From Oceanicaulis sp052055585 (GTDB lineage Bacteria > Pseudomonadota > Alphaproteobacteria > Caulobacterales > Maricaulaceae): a stretch of 64,000 nt of DNA. The position numbers were made by a program, and so were the translations under genes. Below the pieces are notes generated by a model that was given only the letters and a program-made list of their open reading frames with translations, was not told the DNA's origin and searched no databases. The stretch is from NCBI RefSeq assembly GCF_052055585.1, contig NZ_CP170485.1, positions 2,232,001 to 2,296,000 on the forward strand, in the 5' to 3' direction. This document shows positions 1 through 8,148 of the stretch, piece after piece; position 1 is the first letter of the stretch; each line of letters begins with the position of its first letter.

Positions 1-86
1 ATCTGGGGCGTCTTGAGAGCTGGGACTACGAGCCGCTTCACGAAACCGACAGGGCGGCGCAAGCCGTGCTTGAAATCCTCGCCTAG
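1..86 (+). CDS. C-terminal end of an unidentified protein (partial)
   Basis: An open frame enters from the left edge (codons begin at base 3) and stops at TAG 84-86. The tail reads as LESWDYEPLHETDRAAQAVL followed by EILA, an amphipathic helix typical of a protein C-terminus. It ends 91 bases before trxB on the same strand. Too little is visible to name a family. Confidence 0.4.
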   Translation, partial: LGRLESWDYEPLHETDRAAQAVLEILA

Positions 87-177
87 GAAGGCGACATCAG
101 GGGCAACTCAAACGCCCGCCTGCGCGCCGTCCGACTCAGGGCATTCTGCGCGGCCATCACAGACGAAGGAGCCGGCC

Positions 178-1155
178 ATGGCCGACACCCGCCACGCCAA
201 GCTTGTCATCATCGGATCCGGCGCCGCCGGTTACACCGCCGCGATCTATGCCGCGCGCGCCATGCTGGAACCGCTCCTGATCTCGGGCATGCAGCCGGGC
301 GGTCAGCTGACCATCACCACTGATGTCGAGAACTATCCCGGCTTCGCCGACCCCATTCAGGGGCCGTGGCTGATGGAGCAAATGAAGGCGCAGGCCGAAA
401 ACATGGGTACGGCTTTCGCCGATGACCTGATTGTCGAGGCGGACCTCAGCGCGCGCCCCTTCACCCTCAAGGGCGATAGCGGCAACATCTACACCGCCGA
501 CGCCGTGGTTATCGCCACGGGCGCCAGCGCCAAATGGCTGGGCCTTGAAACCGAGCAGGAATTCCAGGGCTATGGCGTCTCCGCTTGCGCCACCTGTGAC
601 GGCTTCTTCTATCGCAATCGCGAAGTCGTGGTGGTCGGCGGCGGCAATACCGCCGTCGAGGAAGCGCTGTTCCTGACCAATTTCGCCTCCAAGGTGACGC
701 TGGTGCACCGCCGCGATTCCCTGCGCGCTGAAAAGATCATGCAAGACCGCCTGTTCAACCACCCCAAGGTGGAAGTGGTGTGGGACAGCGTGCTTGAAGA
801 GGTCACCGGCGAGGACAAGCCGGTCAAGGCCGTCACCGGCGTGAAACTCAAGAACATCAAGACCGGCGAAGTCACAGAGCGGGCTGCGGACGGCGTGTTC
901 ATCGCCATTGGCCACGCCCCGGCGACCGAACTATTCACCGGCCAGCTGGAGACCAAGGAAGGCGGCTATCTGGTGACGGCGCCGGATTCCACCTCCACCT
1001 CCATTCCCGGCGTTTTCGCGGCGGGCGATGTGACCGACGACAAGTATCGTCAGGCCATCACGGCGGCCGGCATGGGCTGCATGGCGGCGCTGGAAGCGGA
1101 ACGGTATCTGGCCGCGCTTGAGGCTGCCCGGGACAAGGCGTCTGACGCCGCCTAG
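178..1155 (+). CDS. trxB: Thioredoxin reductase
   Basis: A 325-residue NADPH-dependent flavoenzyme that reduces thioredoxin in the cytoplasm. The FAD-binding GSGAAG motif lies at residues 13-18, the redox-active CATC pair at 137-140, the NADPH-binding GGGNTA at 154-159, and a second FAD motif (GVFAAGDVTDDKYRQAITAA) near the C-terminus. The length matches the low-molecular-weight bacterial TrxR family. An upstream in-frame extension to base 13 is open, but the ATG at 178 is preceded by AAGGAG at about 166-171 and begins exactly where family homology begins, so I take it as the start. The gene stands alone; the next gene has its own spacer. Confidence 0.97.
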   Translation: MADTRHAKLVIIGSGAAGYTAAIYAARAMLEPLLISGMQPGGQLTITTDVENYPGFADPIQGPWLMEQMKAQAENMGTAFADDLIVEADLSARPFTLKGDSGNIYTADAVVIATGASAKWLGLETEQEFQGYGVSACATCDGFFYRNREVVVVGGGNTAVEEALFLTNFASKVTLVHRRDSLRAEKIMQDRLFNHPKVEVVWDSVLEEVTGEDKPVKAVTGVKLKNIKTGEVTERAADGVFIAIGHAPATELFTGQLETKEGGYLVTAPDSTSTSIPGVFAAGDVTDDKYRQAITAAGMGCMAALEAERYLAALEAARDKASDAA

Positions 1156-1242
1156 GGCAACCTTAAACAGCGGTAACTTGATCTGACAGGCTCCAGGACA
1201 AATATATGGCGCAAAAGCCATGGCTGTTTGGGGGCCTGAATC

Positions 1243-2385
1243 ATGATGCTATCTTTTACCGCGGCGGCGCTTGCTGCAGCGCTTGCTGCGCAGCCTGCCA
1301 GCGACGCGCACCAGTATCCGGACAGCTTCTCGGCATACGCGGACTATAACGCCGATTCCGAGATGACGATCGATTATGGCGTCTGGTCGAGCCTGCTCTC
1401 TGACATCGTCTTTGATGTCGGCATGTCTGACCGCCGGCCCGCCAGCGGTCAGGCGCCCATTCGCACGGGTACGCGTCTGCGCGCAGGCTCCAACAGCCCG
1501 TATCGCAATGAGGGCAACCGGGTCATCTATCACCTGATCGAGGATGACCGGGCGCAAGCGATCAGCGAATACCGCGAAGAGCTCATCGCCCTGGCCGATT
1601 CCCTGCCGATCTCGCGCCTCAATGGCAATGAACAGCTGGCCTTCTGGCTGAACCTTCACAACGTCATCCTGATCGACGAAGTGATCAAGGCTTACCCCGA
1701 ACCGCGGGTAAACCCGCCCTGGAGCCGGGGTTCGACCCTGTTTGACCGCCCTGTCGCCACCCTCAACAACACCGAAGTCAGCCTCAATGACATCCAGGCT
1801 TTCGTTGTGGAGACCTGGGACGATCCGCGGGTCATTTACGGCTTCCATCTGGGCGCCATCGGCGGACCGTCGATCACCAGCCAGGCCTTCTCCGGCAATC
1901 GCGTCTGGCACCAGCTGGACCGCATCGGGCGGGAATATGTGAACTCGCTGCGCGGCGTGGAAGACCATGTCGGCGCCCTGCGCGTCTCAGCGCTGTACAC
2001 CCATCACCAGAACGCTTTCGCGTCCTGGCCTGCAGACCTGCACGCTCACCTGCTCACGCTCGCTCAAAGCGATGTGGAAGCGATTGTGCGCCGGGCGACC
2101 AATGAGGTGCAGACCATCACCTACGCCTCTGAAATCGCCGATCTGACCAATGGCCGGAACTGTGGCGCAGCCGGGGCGTCCTTCAATGTCCGCACCACGG
2201 ATTCAGATGGCAATTTCCGGTTCAATGGCGCTTGCGATCCGCTGCCGCCGCAAAGCCGTGAGCTGATCCGTCAGATCCAGCTGCGTCAGCTGCGCTTCAT
2301 CCGCGAAGGCCGGTACGGGCGCGTGACGGTGACCGATATCCAGACCCCGAGCACCAGCGAAGCGCCGCAGGATCCTGACAGCTAG
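1243..2385 (+). CDS. DUF547 domain secreted protein
   Basis: A 380-residue protein with an N-terminal signal peptide (hydrophobic AAALAAALAAQPASA-like segment in the first 20 residues), so probably periplasmic. Residues from about 85 to 250 carry the DUF547 signature: NEQLAFWLNLHNVILIDEVI, a following GSTLFDRP segment, and a DPRVIYGFHLGAIGGPS block. DUF547 proteins are widespread in marine proteobacteria and have no established biochemical role. The C-terminal roughly 100 residues contain two cysteines (NGRNCGAAG and FNGACDPLP) that could form a disulfide in the periplasm. It sits between trxB and an ABC exporter pair, with no coupling to either. Confidence 0.85.
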   Translation: MMLSFTAAALAAALAAQPASDAHQYPDSFSAYADYNADSEMTIDYGVWSSLLSDIVFDVGMSDRRPASGQAPIRTGTRLRAGSNSPYRNEGNRVIYHLIEDDRAQAISEYREELIALADSLPISRLNGNEQLAFWLNLHNVILIDEVIKAYPEPRVNPPWSRGSTLFDRPVATLNNTEVSLNDIQAFVVETWDDPRVIYGFHLGAIGGPSITSQAFSGNRVWHQLDRIGREYVNSLRGVEDHVGALRVSALYTHHQNAFASWPADLHAHLLTLAQSDVEAIVRRATNEVQTITYASEIADLTNGRNCGAAGASFNVRTTDSDGNFRFNGACDPLPPQSRELIRQIQLRQLRFIREGRYGRVTVTDIQTPSTSEAPQDPDS

Positions 2386-2402
2386 TCAGAGCCTGACGGT
2401 AC

Positions 2403-2454
2403 AACCCGATAGCGGTTTACTCCACTCGGCGGGACCGAAACATTCTATCGGGTT
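2403..2454. repeat. 10-bp perfect inverted repeat upstream of the ABC operon
   Basis: AACCCGATAG at 2403-2412 is matched by its exact reverse complement CTATCGGGTT at 2445-2454, with a 32-base spacer. It lies in the 111-base gap between the DUF547 gene stop and the ABC ATPase start. No T-tract follows, so it is not an obvious terminator; an operator or looped regulator site for the ABC operon is possible. Confidence 0.5.
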
Positions 2455-2496
2455 CTTCACTTGGCGGGGCGCAGCGTCGACGTTACACAATAGCGT

Positions 2497-3219
2497 ATGA
2501 GCATCACGACTGCGCCCCCCGCCCTCGCCCTTTCTGATCTGCATTTCGCCTATACGCGACGTCAGCCTGACGTCATCGCGATCGACACCCTGCGCGTTGA
2601 AGCGGGTGAGCGAATCTTCCTGCGCGGGCCCAGCGGATCGGGCAAGTCAACGCTTCTGGGCCTGATCTCGGGCATTCTGGAGCCGCGCTCGGGTGATCTC
2701 GAAATCCTGGGTCAGCCCATGCAGACCCTGTCCGCGTCAAAGCGCGACGCGTTCCGGGCGGCGCATCTGGGCGTGATCTTCCAGATGTTCAACCTGCTGC
2801 CTTATCTGCCTGTCGGCGAAAACGTCATGTTGCCCTGCCGGTTCTCGGCCGAACGCGCCCGGCAGGCGCAAGCGGCGGGCGGTGAGCAGGATGAAGCCCG
2901 GCGGCTTCTGGAACGCCTGGGCCTCGACGCCAGGGATGTCTGGTCCCAACGCGCGTCCAATCTCAGTGTCGGCCAGCAGCAACGGGTCGCCGCCGCACGC
3001 GCCCTGATCGGCAAGCCGGGTCTGATTCTGGCTGACGAACCCACTTCGGCGCTTGATGCGGACAGCCGGGACGCCTTCATCACGCTGTTGAAGGAAGAAT
3101 GCACGGCCTCCGGCGCCGCGCTCCTGTTTGTCAGCCATGATGGCGGTCTGGCCGACCAGTTTGATCGTGCGCTGGATCTGCAGACCATCAACACCGCCAG
3201 CGTGAAGGAGACGGTCTGA
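2497..3219 (+). CDS. ABC transporter ATP-binding protein (LolD/MacB type)
   Basis: A 240-residue ATPase subunit. Walker A is GPSGSGKST (about residue 44-52), the ABC signature is LSVGQQQRVAAARAL, Walker B is LILADEPTSALDAD, and the H-loop is LLFVSHDGG. These features and the length place it in the LolD/MacB/FtsE group of ATPases, which pair with FtsX-like permeases and work by transmitting force to periplasmic or outer-leaflet substrates rather than by classic uptake. The next gene, a FtsX-like permease, starts one base before this gene ends (TGATG at 3217-3221), so the two are translationally coupled and form one exporter. Confidence 0.92.
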   Translation: MSITTAPPALALSDLHFAYTRRQPDVIAIDTLRVEAGERIFLRGPSGSGKSTLLGLISGILEPRSGDLEILGQPMQTLSASKRDAFRAAHLGVIFQMFNLLPYLPVGENVMLPCRFSAERARQAQAAGGEQDEARRLLERLGLDARDVWSQRASNLSVGQQQRVAAARALIGKPGLILADEPTSALDADSRDAFITLLKEECTASGAALLFVSHDGGLADQFDRALDLQTINTASVKETV

Positions 3220-4478
3220 TGGCGCGCCTTCCCATTCTCAATCTCGCCCTGCGATCCATCGGCAATCGACGCGCCACCGCCATCCTGACGGTCCTGACCG
3301 TCGCCATTTCGGTGATGCTGTTTCTGGGCGTCGAGAAAGTACGCCATGGCGCTCGCGAAAGCTTTGAGAACACGATCTCCGGCGTTGACCTGATCGTCGG
3401 GGCGCGCTCCAGCCCCGTGAACCTTTTGCTCTATTCAGTGTTTCACATTGGCGATGCGACCAACAACATCACCTGGGAGAGCTATGAGGCGGTAGCGGGC
3501 GCGCCGGGCGTCGCCTGGACCGTGCCGATCAGCCTCGGGGATTCCCATCGCGGTCACCGGGTGATCGGCTCTACACCGGGCCTGTTTGAGCACTATGAGT
3601 ATGGCGGCGGGCGGACCCTGGAGTTTGCCAGCGGCGAACCGTTTGACGACCTGTTTGACGCCGTCATTGGCGCCGCCGTTGCGCGCGATCTGGGCTATCA
3701 GACCGGCGACGAGATCGTGGTCGCCCACGGCATGGGCGAGGTGGGCTTCATCGAGCATGACAGCAATCCCTTCACGGTGGTGGGCGTGCTCGCCCCCACC
3801 GGCACCCCGCTCGACCAGTCCGTAATGGTGACGCTGGAAGCCATCGAGGCGATCCATCTGGGCGGCGCGACGGGAGCAGGATCGACCCTGCCTGAAGAAG
3901 AGCTGCGCGCCCGCGACCTGACCCCGGATCAGCTGACCGCCTTCTATGTGGGTCTCGACAGCCCCGTGGCCGCCCTGCGCCTGCAGCGCGCAATCAACAC
4001 CTATCCCGAAGAGCCGCTACAGGCCGTCATTCCGGGCGTCGCCCTGGCCCAGCTGTGGAGCATTGTCGGCGTGGCCGAGCGCACGCTGGCCGCCGTGGCG
4101 GCCTTTGTGGTCCTCACAGGCCTCGTCTCCATCCTCACCGCCATCCTGACGAGTTTGAACGAACGGCGCCGCGAGATGGCGATCCTGCGCGCCCTCGGCG
4201 CCCGGCCGCATCATGTCTTCCTGCTGCTGGTCGCTGAAGCGGCTCTGATCGCGCTGGCCGGCGCGGTTCTGGGCACGCTCGCCACGTATGGCGCGCTGAA
4301 CGCCCTCGCTCCGCTGCTTGAGGCGCGGTTCGGTCTTGTGTTGCCGGGGCTGACCCCGGGCCTTTACGATCTGGCTATAATAGGTGCTGTTACCGGCGCA
4401 GCCGCTGTGCTGGGCTTCTTCCCCGCCTGGCGCGCCTATCGCAATTCGCTCGCCGACGGCATGACGATCAGACTTTAG
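3219..4478 (+). CDS. FtsX-like ABC transporter permease
   Basis: A 419-residue MacB/FtsX-type permease. One transmembrane segment lies at residues 20-37, a large periplasmic domain fills about 45-270, and three C-terminal transmembrane segments include the conserved NERRREMAILRALGARPHHV cytoplasmic loop. The periplasmic domain begins with GVDLIVGARSSPVNLLLYSV and contains ISLGDSHRGHRVIG, a combination I associate with a permease subgroup of unknown substrate found beside metal-related genes in other proteobacteria; that association is from memory. No dedicated membrane fusion protein is adjacent, so a complete MacAB-type pump is not supported. It partners the preceding ATPase. Confidence 0.9.
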   Translation: MARLPILNLALRSIGNRRATAILTVLTVAISVMLFLGVEKVRHGARESFENTISGVDLIVGARSSPVNLLLYSVFHIGDATNNITWESYEAVAGAPGVAWTVPISLGDSHRGHRVIGSTPGLFEHYEYGGGRTLEFASGEPFDDLFDAVIGAAVARDLGYQTGDEIVVAHGMGEVGFIEHDSNPFTVVGVLAPTGTPLDQSVMVTLEAIEAIHLGGATGAGSTLPEEELRARDLTPDQLTAFYVGLDSPVAALRLQRAINTYPEEPLQAVIPGVALAQLWSIVGVAERTLAAVAAFVVLTGLVSILTAILTSLNERRREMAILRALGARPHHVFLLLVAEAALIALAGAVLGTLATYGALNALAPLLEARFGLVLPGLTPGLYDLAIIGAVTGAAAVLGFFPAWRAYRNSLADGMTIRL

Positions 4479-4488
4479 AAGGCCCGAC

Positions 4489-5382
4489 ATGGACTGGGAC
4501 AAGCTTAAAACCTTCCACGCGGCTGCGGAGGTCGGGTCACTGACGGGCGCCGCCGAATCGCTCGCCCTGTCGCAATCGGCGGTCAGCCGCCAAATTTCCG
4601 CACTGGAAGGCGAGCTGGGGGTGAAGCTGTTTCACCGCCACACCCGCGGCCTGTTACTGACCGAGCCGGGCCGGGTTCTGTTTGAAGCCAGCAAGGATGT
4701 GGCCGGCAAGATCGCGCTCGCCGAAGCCAATGTGCTCGATTGCCGGGATGAACCGAGCGGCCTGCTGCGCGTTACCGCGCCGACCGCCATGGGGGCCACC
4801 TGGCTCGCGCCGCGCCTGGCGCGCTTCAATGCATTGTTTCCGCAGATCCGCGTGCGCCTGCTGCTGGTGGACCACGAACTCGACATCTCCAATCTGGAAG
4901 CAGATGTGGCGCTGCGCCCTTGGGCGGCGACCCAGAACGACCTGATCCAGCGCAAGCTGATGGTGGTGGACCAGCATCTGTACGCCTCTGAGGCCTATCT
5001 CGAGCGCAAGGGTGCGCCAGCTGACTTTGACGATCTCGACCGGCATGACTTCGTCGGCTACGGACCGCGCAATCTCGCCCCGATCCCCAATCTCAACTGG
5101 CACCTGGATCTGGGTCGTGAACCTGGCGAAAAACCGCGCGAAGCCTTGGCAGAAGCCAGCACCATTCATGGCATGATGCGCCTGGCTGAAGCCGGATTGG
5201 GTCTGGTGGGCCTGCCCGACTATGTGGCGCGCGAGAATGACCGACTCAAACGCCTGTTTGAGACCATCGAGGGCCCGCCCTTTGAGGTTTATCTGATTTT
5301 CCCGGAAGAATTACGCGCCTCGCGCCGGGTGAAAGCCTTCCGTGATTTCATCATGGAAGAGGTCAAACTCTGGCGAGAGTAG
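4489..5382 (+). CDS. LysR family transcriptional regulator
   Basis: A 297-residue LysR-type regulator. The N-terminal winged helix-turn-helix (residues 1-60) contains GSLTGAAESLALSQSAVSRQ and the recognition region FHRHTRGLLLTEPGR. The rest is a periplasmic-binding-protein-like effector domain beginning at GLLRVTAPTAMGATWLAPRL. It follows the permease by 10 bases on the same strand and may be co-transcribed, which would make it an autogenous regulator of the ABC exporter; LysR proteins are more often divergent from their targets, so this is tentative. The inducer is unknown. Confidence 0.9.
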   Translation: MDWDKLKTFHAAAEVGSLTGAAESLALSQSAVSRQISALEGELGVKLFHRHTRGLLLTEPGRVLFEASKDVAGKIALAEANVLDCRDEPSGLLRVTAPTAMGATWLAPRLARFNALFPQIRVRLLLVDHELDISNLEADVALRPWAATQNDLIQRKLMVVDQHLYASEAYLERKGAPADFDDLDRHDFVGYGPRNLAPIPNLNWHLDLGREPGEKPREALAEASTIHGMMRLAEAGLGLVGLPDYVARENDRLKRLFETIEGPPFEVYLIFPEELRASRRVKAFRDFIMEEVKLWRE

Positions 5383-5531
5383 GATTTTCGTCCCATTTCG
5401 AGACATTTCGAGCCAATTGCGACAGCAATGCGGCAATGACCTGACGCAATTGTTGCAGGTCCGCAAAAACGCATAGCGGCTATGGCGAAGGGGCTGTTGT
5501 GCGGCATGTGCGAAGGAGGCATATAGCCCCC
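5383..5531. other. Gene-free stretch before the sRNA cluster
   Basis: No open frame with coding character is present. TTGTGC at 5497-5502 and CATATA at 5520-5525 are spaced by 17 bases and could be the -35 and -10 of a promoter firing near 5532 into the candidate small RNA that follows. Nothing else is recognised. Confidence 0.3.
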
Positions 5532-5645
5532 CGACAGCGGGTGCTTCATCTGCTTTCCCCTTTTAGCGCATACCGTCTCCTCCCCGATTAGGTATGCTAA
5601 ACTGAGCTGGTCACCGCGGATGCGGGGCCAGCTCTTTTCTTTTTA
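5532..5645 (+). ncRNA. Candidate sRNA with CUCCUCCCC loop (unit A)
   Basis: A predicted transcript of about 110 nt in an intergenic gap. A stem formed by 5563-5574 (TTAGCGCATACC) and 5591-5600 (GGTATGCTAA), with a two-base bulge, presents a 16-base loop that holds CTCCTCCCC (5577-5585), the complement of a Shine-Dalgarno sequence. A second hairpin, GAGCTGG 5604-5610 with CCAGCTC 5628-5634, is followed by TTTTCTTTTT, a standard Rho-independent terminator. This layout matches the known alphaproteobacterial CUCCUCCC-loop sRNAs (CcsR of Rhodobacter, ar14 of rhizobia), which act on mRNA start regions. The start is inferred from a weak promoter motif. Confidence 0.55.
5604..5644 (+). terminator. 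Rho-independent terminator of sRNA unit A
   Basis: The 7-bp stem GAGCTGG/CCAGCTC (5604-5610 and 5628-5634) contains an inner CCGC/GCGG pairing and is followed by a T-rich run at 5635-5644. Confidence 0.8.
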
Positions 5646-5654
5646 TACAAGGCT

Positions 5655-5750
5655 TTTTCAAGCCACTCCGAACGTCATGGACGTGCGCACCCTCCCCCTC
5701 GAGCGCACGTCACAAAGAACCCCGCCAGTGCAAGCGCTGGCGGGGTTTTT
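5655..5750 (+). ncRNA. Candidate sRNA with C-rich loop (unit B)
   Basis: Immediately after unit A, a 9-bp perfect stem GACGTGCGC 5680-5688 with GCGCACGTC 5703-5711 presents the C-rich loop ACCCTCCCCCTCGA, again complementary to a ribosome binding site. It is followed after 6 bases by a strong terminator hairpin (5718-5747) with T5. The repeated order of C-rich hairpin then terminator suggests a tandem duplication of the same kind of sRNA; CcsR RNAs of Rhodobacter also occur in tandem. No promoter of its own is clear, so it could arise by read-through of the unit A terminator and processing. Confidence 0.45.
5718..5750. terminator. Bidirectional terminator between sRNA unit B and dps
   Basis: AACCCCGCCAG (5718-5728) pairs with CTGGCGGGGTT (5737-5747) in a perfect 11-bp stem with an 8-base loop. 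T5 follows on the plus strand. On the minus strand the hairpin is followed by TCTTTG, so it probably also ends the dps transcript. Confidence 0.85.
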
Positions 5751-5779
5751 CATATCTGCAAGGCTGAAAGACCGAAGCC

Positions 5780-6247
5780 CTAGCCCAGAGTGGCGCGCAG
5801 CATCCAGGCCGTCTTCTCGTGCTCGGTGATACGGGGCGCGACCAGATCGGACGTCGCTTCATCGCCGTGCTCTTCCGCCAGCTTCAGAGCTTCGCGTGCG
5901 GTGCGCACGACCTGCTCGTGACCGGCCACCAGATTGGCGATCATGGTGTTGGCGTCCGGGGTGGCGCTGTCATGCTTGATCTTCGCGGACGCCGCCATCT
6001 CGTCATAGGAGATCGGCGCCAGAACGCCCAGCGCACGGATACGCTCGGCGATCTCATCCGTCGCCGTCCACAACGCCGTGTACTGCAGCTCGAACATGGT
6101 GTGCAGATCGTGGAAGCGCGGACCGGTGACGTTCCAGTGATAGGCGTGCGTCTTGAAATACAGAGCATAGGTATCCGCCAGCAAAGCCGTGACCGCCTTG
6201 GCCATGGTTTCGCGCTGTTCCTTGCTCAGACCCATATTGATGTCCAT
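5780..6247 (-). CDS. dps: Dps-family ferritin-like DNA/iron protection protein
   Basis: A 155-residue Dps protein, expected to form a dodecamer that stores iron and protects DNA under oxidative stress. The intersubunit ferroxidase ligands are visible in THAYHWNVTGPRFHDLHTMF and the following ELQYTALWTATDEIAERIRALG, with the HxxxW, D and E pattern of the family. I start at ATG 6247 because AAAGGAGG (read on the minus strand, about 6253-6260) precedes it at the right distance; the open frame continues upstream without family homology. It lies 95 bases downstream of the aminotransferase gene on the same strand and ends at a shared terminator with the sRNA cluster. Confidence 0.93.
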   Translation of the reverse strand: MDINMGLSKEQRETMAKAVTALLADTYALYFKTHAYHWNVTGPRFHDLHTMFELQYTALWTATDEIAERIRALGVLAPISYDEMAASAKIKHDSATPDANTMIANLVAGHEQVVRTAREALKLAEEHGDEATSDLVAPRITEHEKTAWMLRATLG

Positions 6248-6331
6248 TGCCGCCTCCTTTGCGGTGAAACCCATATGAAGAATGTGGAGATGCCGCCCCC
6301 TAAAATCCAACTGAGTTTATCGAACAGAGCT

Positions 6332-6346
6332 ATAGATTTTCTCTAT
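6332..6346. promoter_or_regulatory. Possible OxyR-like half site upstream of dps
   Basis: ATAG at 6332-6335 and CTAT at 6343-6346 are separated by exactly 7 bases, the half-site spacing of OxyR in gammaproteobacteria. It lies 85-100 bases upstream of the dps start and touches the aminotransferase stop codon. Only one half site is seen, and short motifs occur by chance. Confidence 0.25.
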
Positions 6347-7572
6347 TCGCCCACTGCGGCCTGACAGAACCGGACAATACGCTTGCCCGCTTCTTCCAGC
6401 GCCGCATCATCAGTGGCGTAGGACAGACGGAAACCGGCGGACGCGCCAAAGGCGGTGCCCGGAACGACAGCCACGCCTTCTTCGGTCAAAAGCGCTTCGC
6501 ACACGTCCAGATCCGTCTTCAGGAAATGCCCGCCCTGGGAGGTCTTGCCGATCAGCCCGCCGCAATCAGCGAAGATGTAGAACGCCCCTTCCGGCGTCGG
6601 CGCGATCAGGCCTGGAGCATCCTCGAACTTGGACAGCATGGCGTCCCGGCGCGCCTTGAAGGCGGCGTTGCGCGGCTTGAGGAAGCTGTGATCGCCATTG
6701 AGCGCCGCCACTGACGCCCACTGGCTGATCGAACAGGGATTGGAGGTGGTCTGGCTCATCACCTTGGCCATCGCCTTGATCAGCTTTTCCGGACCCGCGG
6801 CGTAACCGATGCGCCAACCCGTCATGGCGTAGGCCTTGGACACGCCATTCATGGTCAGCGTGCGGTCATAAAGGTTCGGCGCGACCTGGGCGATCGTCGC
6901 AAACTCGAAGTCATCATAGACAAGGTGCTCATACATATCGTCGGTCAGGATGAGCACCTGGGGGTGACGCTCCAGCACCGCGGCGAGCCCTTTGAGATCC
7001 TCGGCCGTATAGGCGGCGCCGGTGGGGTTGGACGGTGAGTTCAGGATCACCCAGCGCGTCCTGGGCGTGATCGCCGCTTCCAGGGTTTCCGGGGTCAGCT
7101 TGAAGCCATCCTCAACGCCGGCGGAGGCGAAGACCGGCGTTGCGCCGCACATCACCGCCATCTCCGGATAGCTCACCCAGTACGGCGCCGGGATCACCAC
7201 TTCGTCGCCGGGATCCAGCGTCGCCAGGAAGGCATTGTAGATGACCGGCTTGCCGCCCGGCGACACGTTCACCTGAGACGGCGTATACTCAAGCCCGTTA
7301 TCACGTTTGAACTTGGCGCAGATCGCCTCTTTGAGCTCGGGAATACCGTCCACATTGGTGTATTTGGTCTGGCCCGAACGGATGGCGTTGATCGCAGCTT
7401 CCTTGATGTGATCAGGCGTGTCGAAATCCGGTTCGCCCGCGCCGAGACCGATCACGTCCCGGCCTTCCGCCTTCAGCTGGCGCGCCTTCTGGCTAACCGC
7501 AATGGTCGCAGAGGGCTGAACGCGCGAAAGCGCTTCTGATGACCGGAACAGGTCAGAGGCGGAAGCGGACAT
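6343..7572 (-). CDS. aatA: Class I PLP aminotransferase (aspartate / possibly prephenate)
   Basis: A 409-residue fold-type I, PLP-dependent aminotransferase of the 1-beta aspartate aminotransferase group. Visible are the GAGEPDFDTP substrate region, NSPSNPTGA (Asn that contacts PLP), and the PLP lysine in MNGVSKAYAMTGWRIGY. ATG 7572 follows GAGGAGA at good spacing; six upstream in-frame codons are ignored. Members of this subgroup in alphaproteobacteria often act on prephenate as well as aspartate. The neighbouring upstream gene, on the same strand, is prephenate dehydratase-like, which favours a role in phenylalanine/tyrosine synthesis through arogenate, though this is inferred from context. 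Confidence 0.9.
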   Translation of the reverse strand: MSASASDLFRSSEALSRVQPSATIAVSQKARQLKAEGRDVIGLGAGEPDFDTPDHIKEAAINAIRSGQTKYTNVDGIPELKEAICAKFKRDNGLEYTPSQVNVSPGGKPVIYNAFLATLDPGDEVVIPAPYWVSYPEMAVMCGATPVFASAGVEDGFKLTPETLEAAITPRTRWVILNSPSNPTGAAYTAEDLKGLAAVLERHPQVLILTDDMYEHLVYDDFEFATIAQVAPNLYDRTLTMNGVSKAYAMTGWRIGYAAGPEKLIKAMAKVMSQTTSNPCSISQWASVAALNGDHSFLKPRNAAFKARRDAMLSKFEDAPGLIAPTPEGAFYIFADCGGLIGKTSQGGHFLKTDLDVCEALLTEEGVAVVPGTAFGASAGFRLSYATDDAALEEAGKRIVRFCQAAVGE

Positions 7573-7608
7573 GGAAATCTCCTCGATCAAAACCTTCGCT
7601 GCGGCGCA

Positions 7609-8148
7609 TCATGCCGGCTTACGCTGCAACAAAACAAAGCGAGTCACCAGTCGGGTCGGCGCCTCCAGGGCGCGCCCCGCCACCCGCAAACCATAGGCTT
7701 GAGCCAAGCCGGACGGCCCGACAGCGCCCCAGCCCGGTTCAGACTCATTTCCAATCCCCGTCAGGCCGGCAGTATTTGAAGCAAACACACGCGTACGCAA
7801 GCGGTTGTTGTCGATATAGGCGCGCAGCTGCGCCAGCGCCTTTTCATGACCGACAATCCCGATCAGCGGCGTTTCGTCATCCCTGCGCCGATAGAGGTCG
7901 AAACTGACCGCTATCTCGTGTTCGCCCAGGATTTCCGCCCAACCCTCCGCCACAGCCTCTTTGGTCTCGGCGATCGGGCCCGCCGCACTGTCGATGGCGG
8001 CCACGGCGTAGCGCGCGGCGCCGGTGCGCAGGGCGTCGAGCACCTCTACAAGCCCCGCTTTCGGATCAAGATGGGTGGGCTGAGGAGCGAGGGACAACGC
8101 CGCCTGGTGGGTGAAACTGCCCTCAGGTCCCAGATAGGCGGTCAGCAT
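7609..8148 (-). CDS. Prephenate/arogenate dehydratase-like protein without ACT domain
   Basis: A 179-residue protein with the prephenate dehydratase opening (YLGPEGSFTHQAAL) and the closing catalytic-type motif LVTRFVLL. The length fits the catalytic domain alone, with no C-terminal ACT regulatory domain, so feedback control by phenylalanine would be absent. The central motif that is usually ENS-like reads AIDSAAGPIAET, so one or two normally conserved residues differ, and activity is not certain. ATG 8148 begins the family homology; GAGGAC precedes it. It is 36 bases upstream of the aminotransferase gene and likely co-transcribed with it. Confidence 0.72.
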   Translation of the reverse strand: MLTAYLGPEGSFTHQAALSLAPQPTHLDPKAGLVEVLDALRTGAARYAVAAIDSAAGPIAETKEAVAEGWAEILGEHEIAVSFDLYRRRDDETPLIGIVGHEKALAQLRAYIDNNRLRTRVFASNTAGLTGIGNESEPGWGAVGPSGLAQAYGLRVAGRALEAPTRLVTRFVLLQRKPA

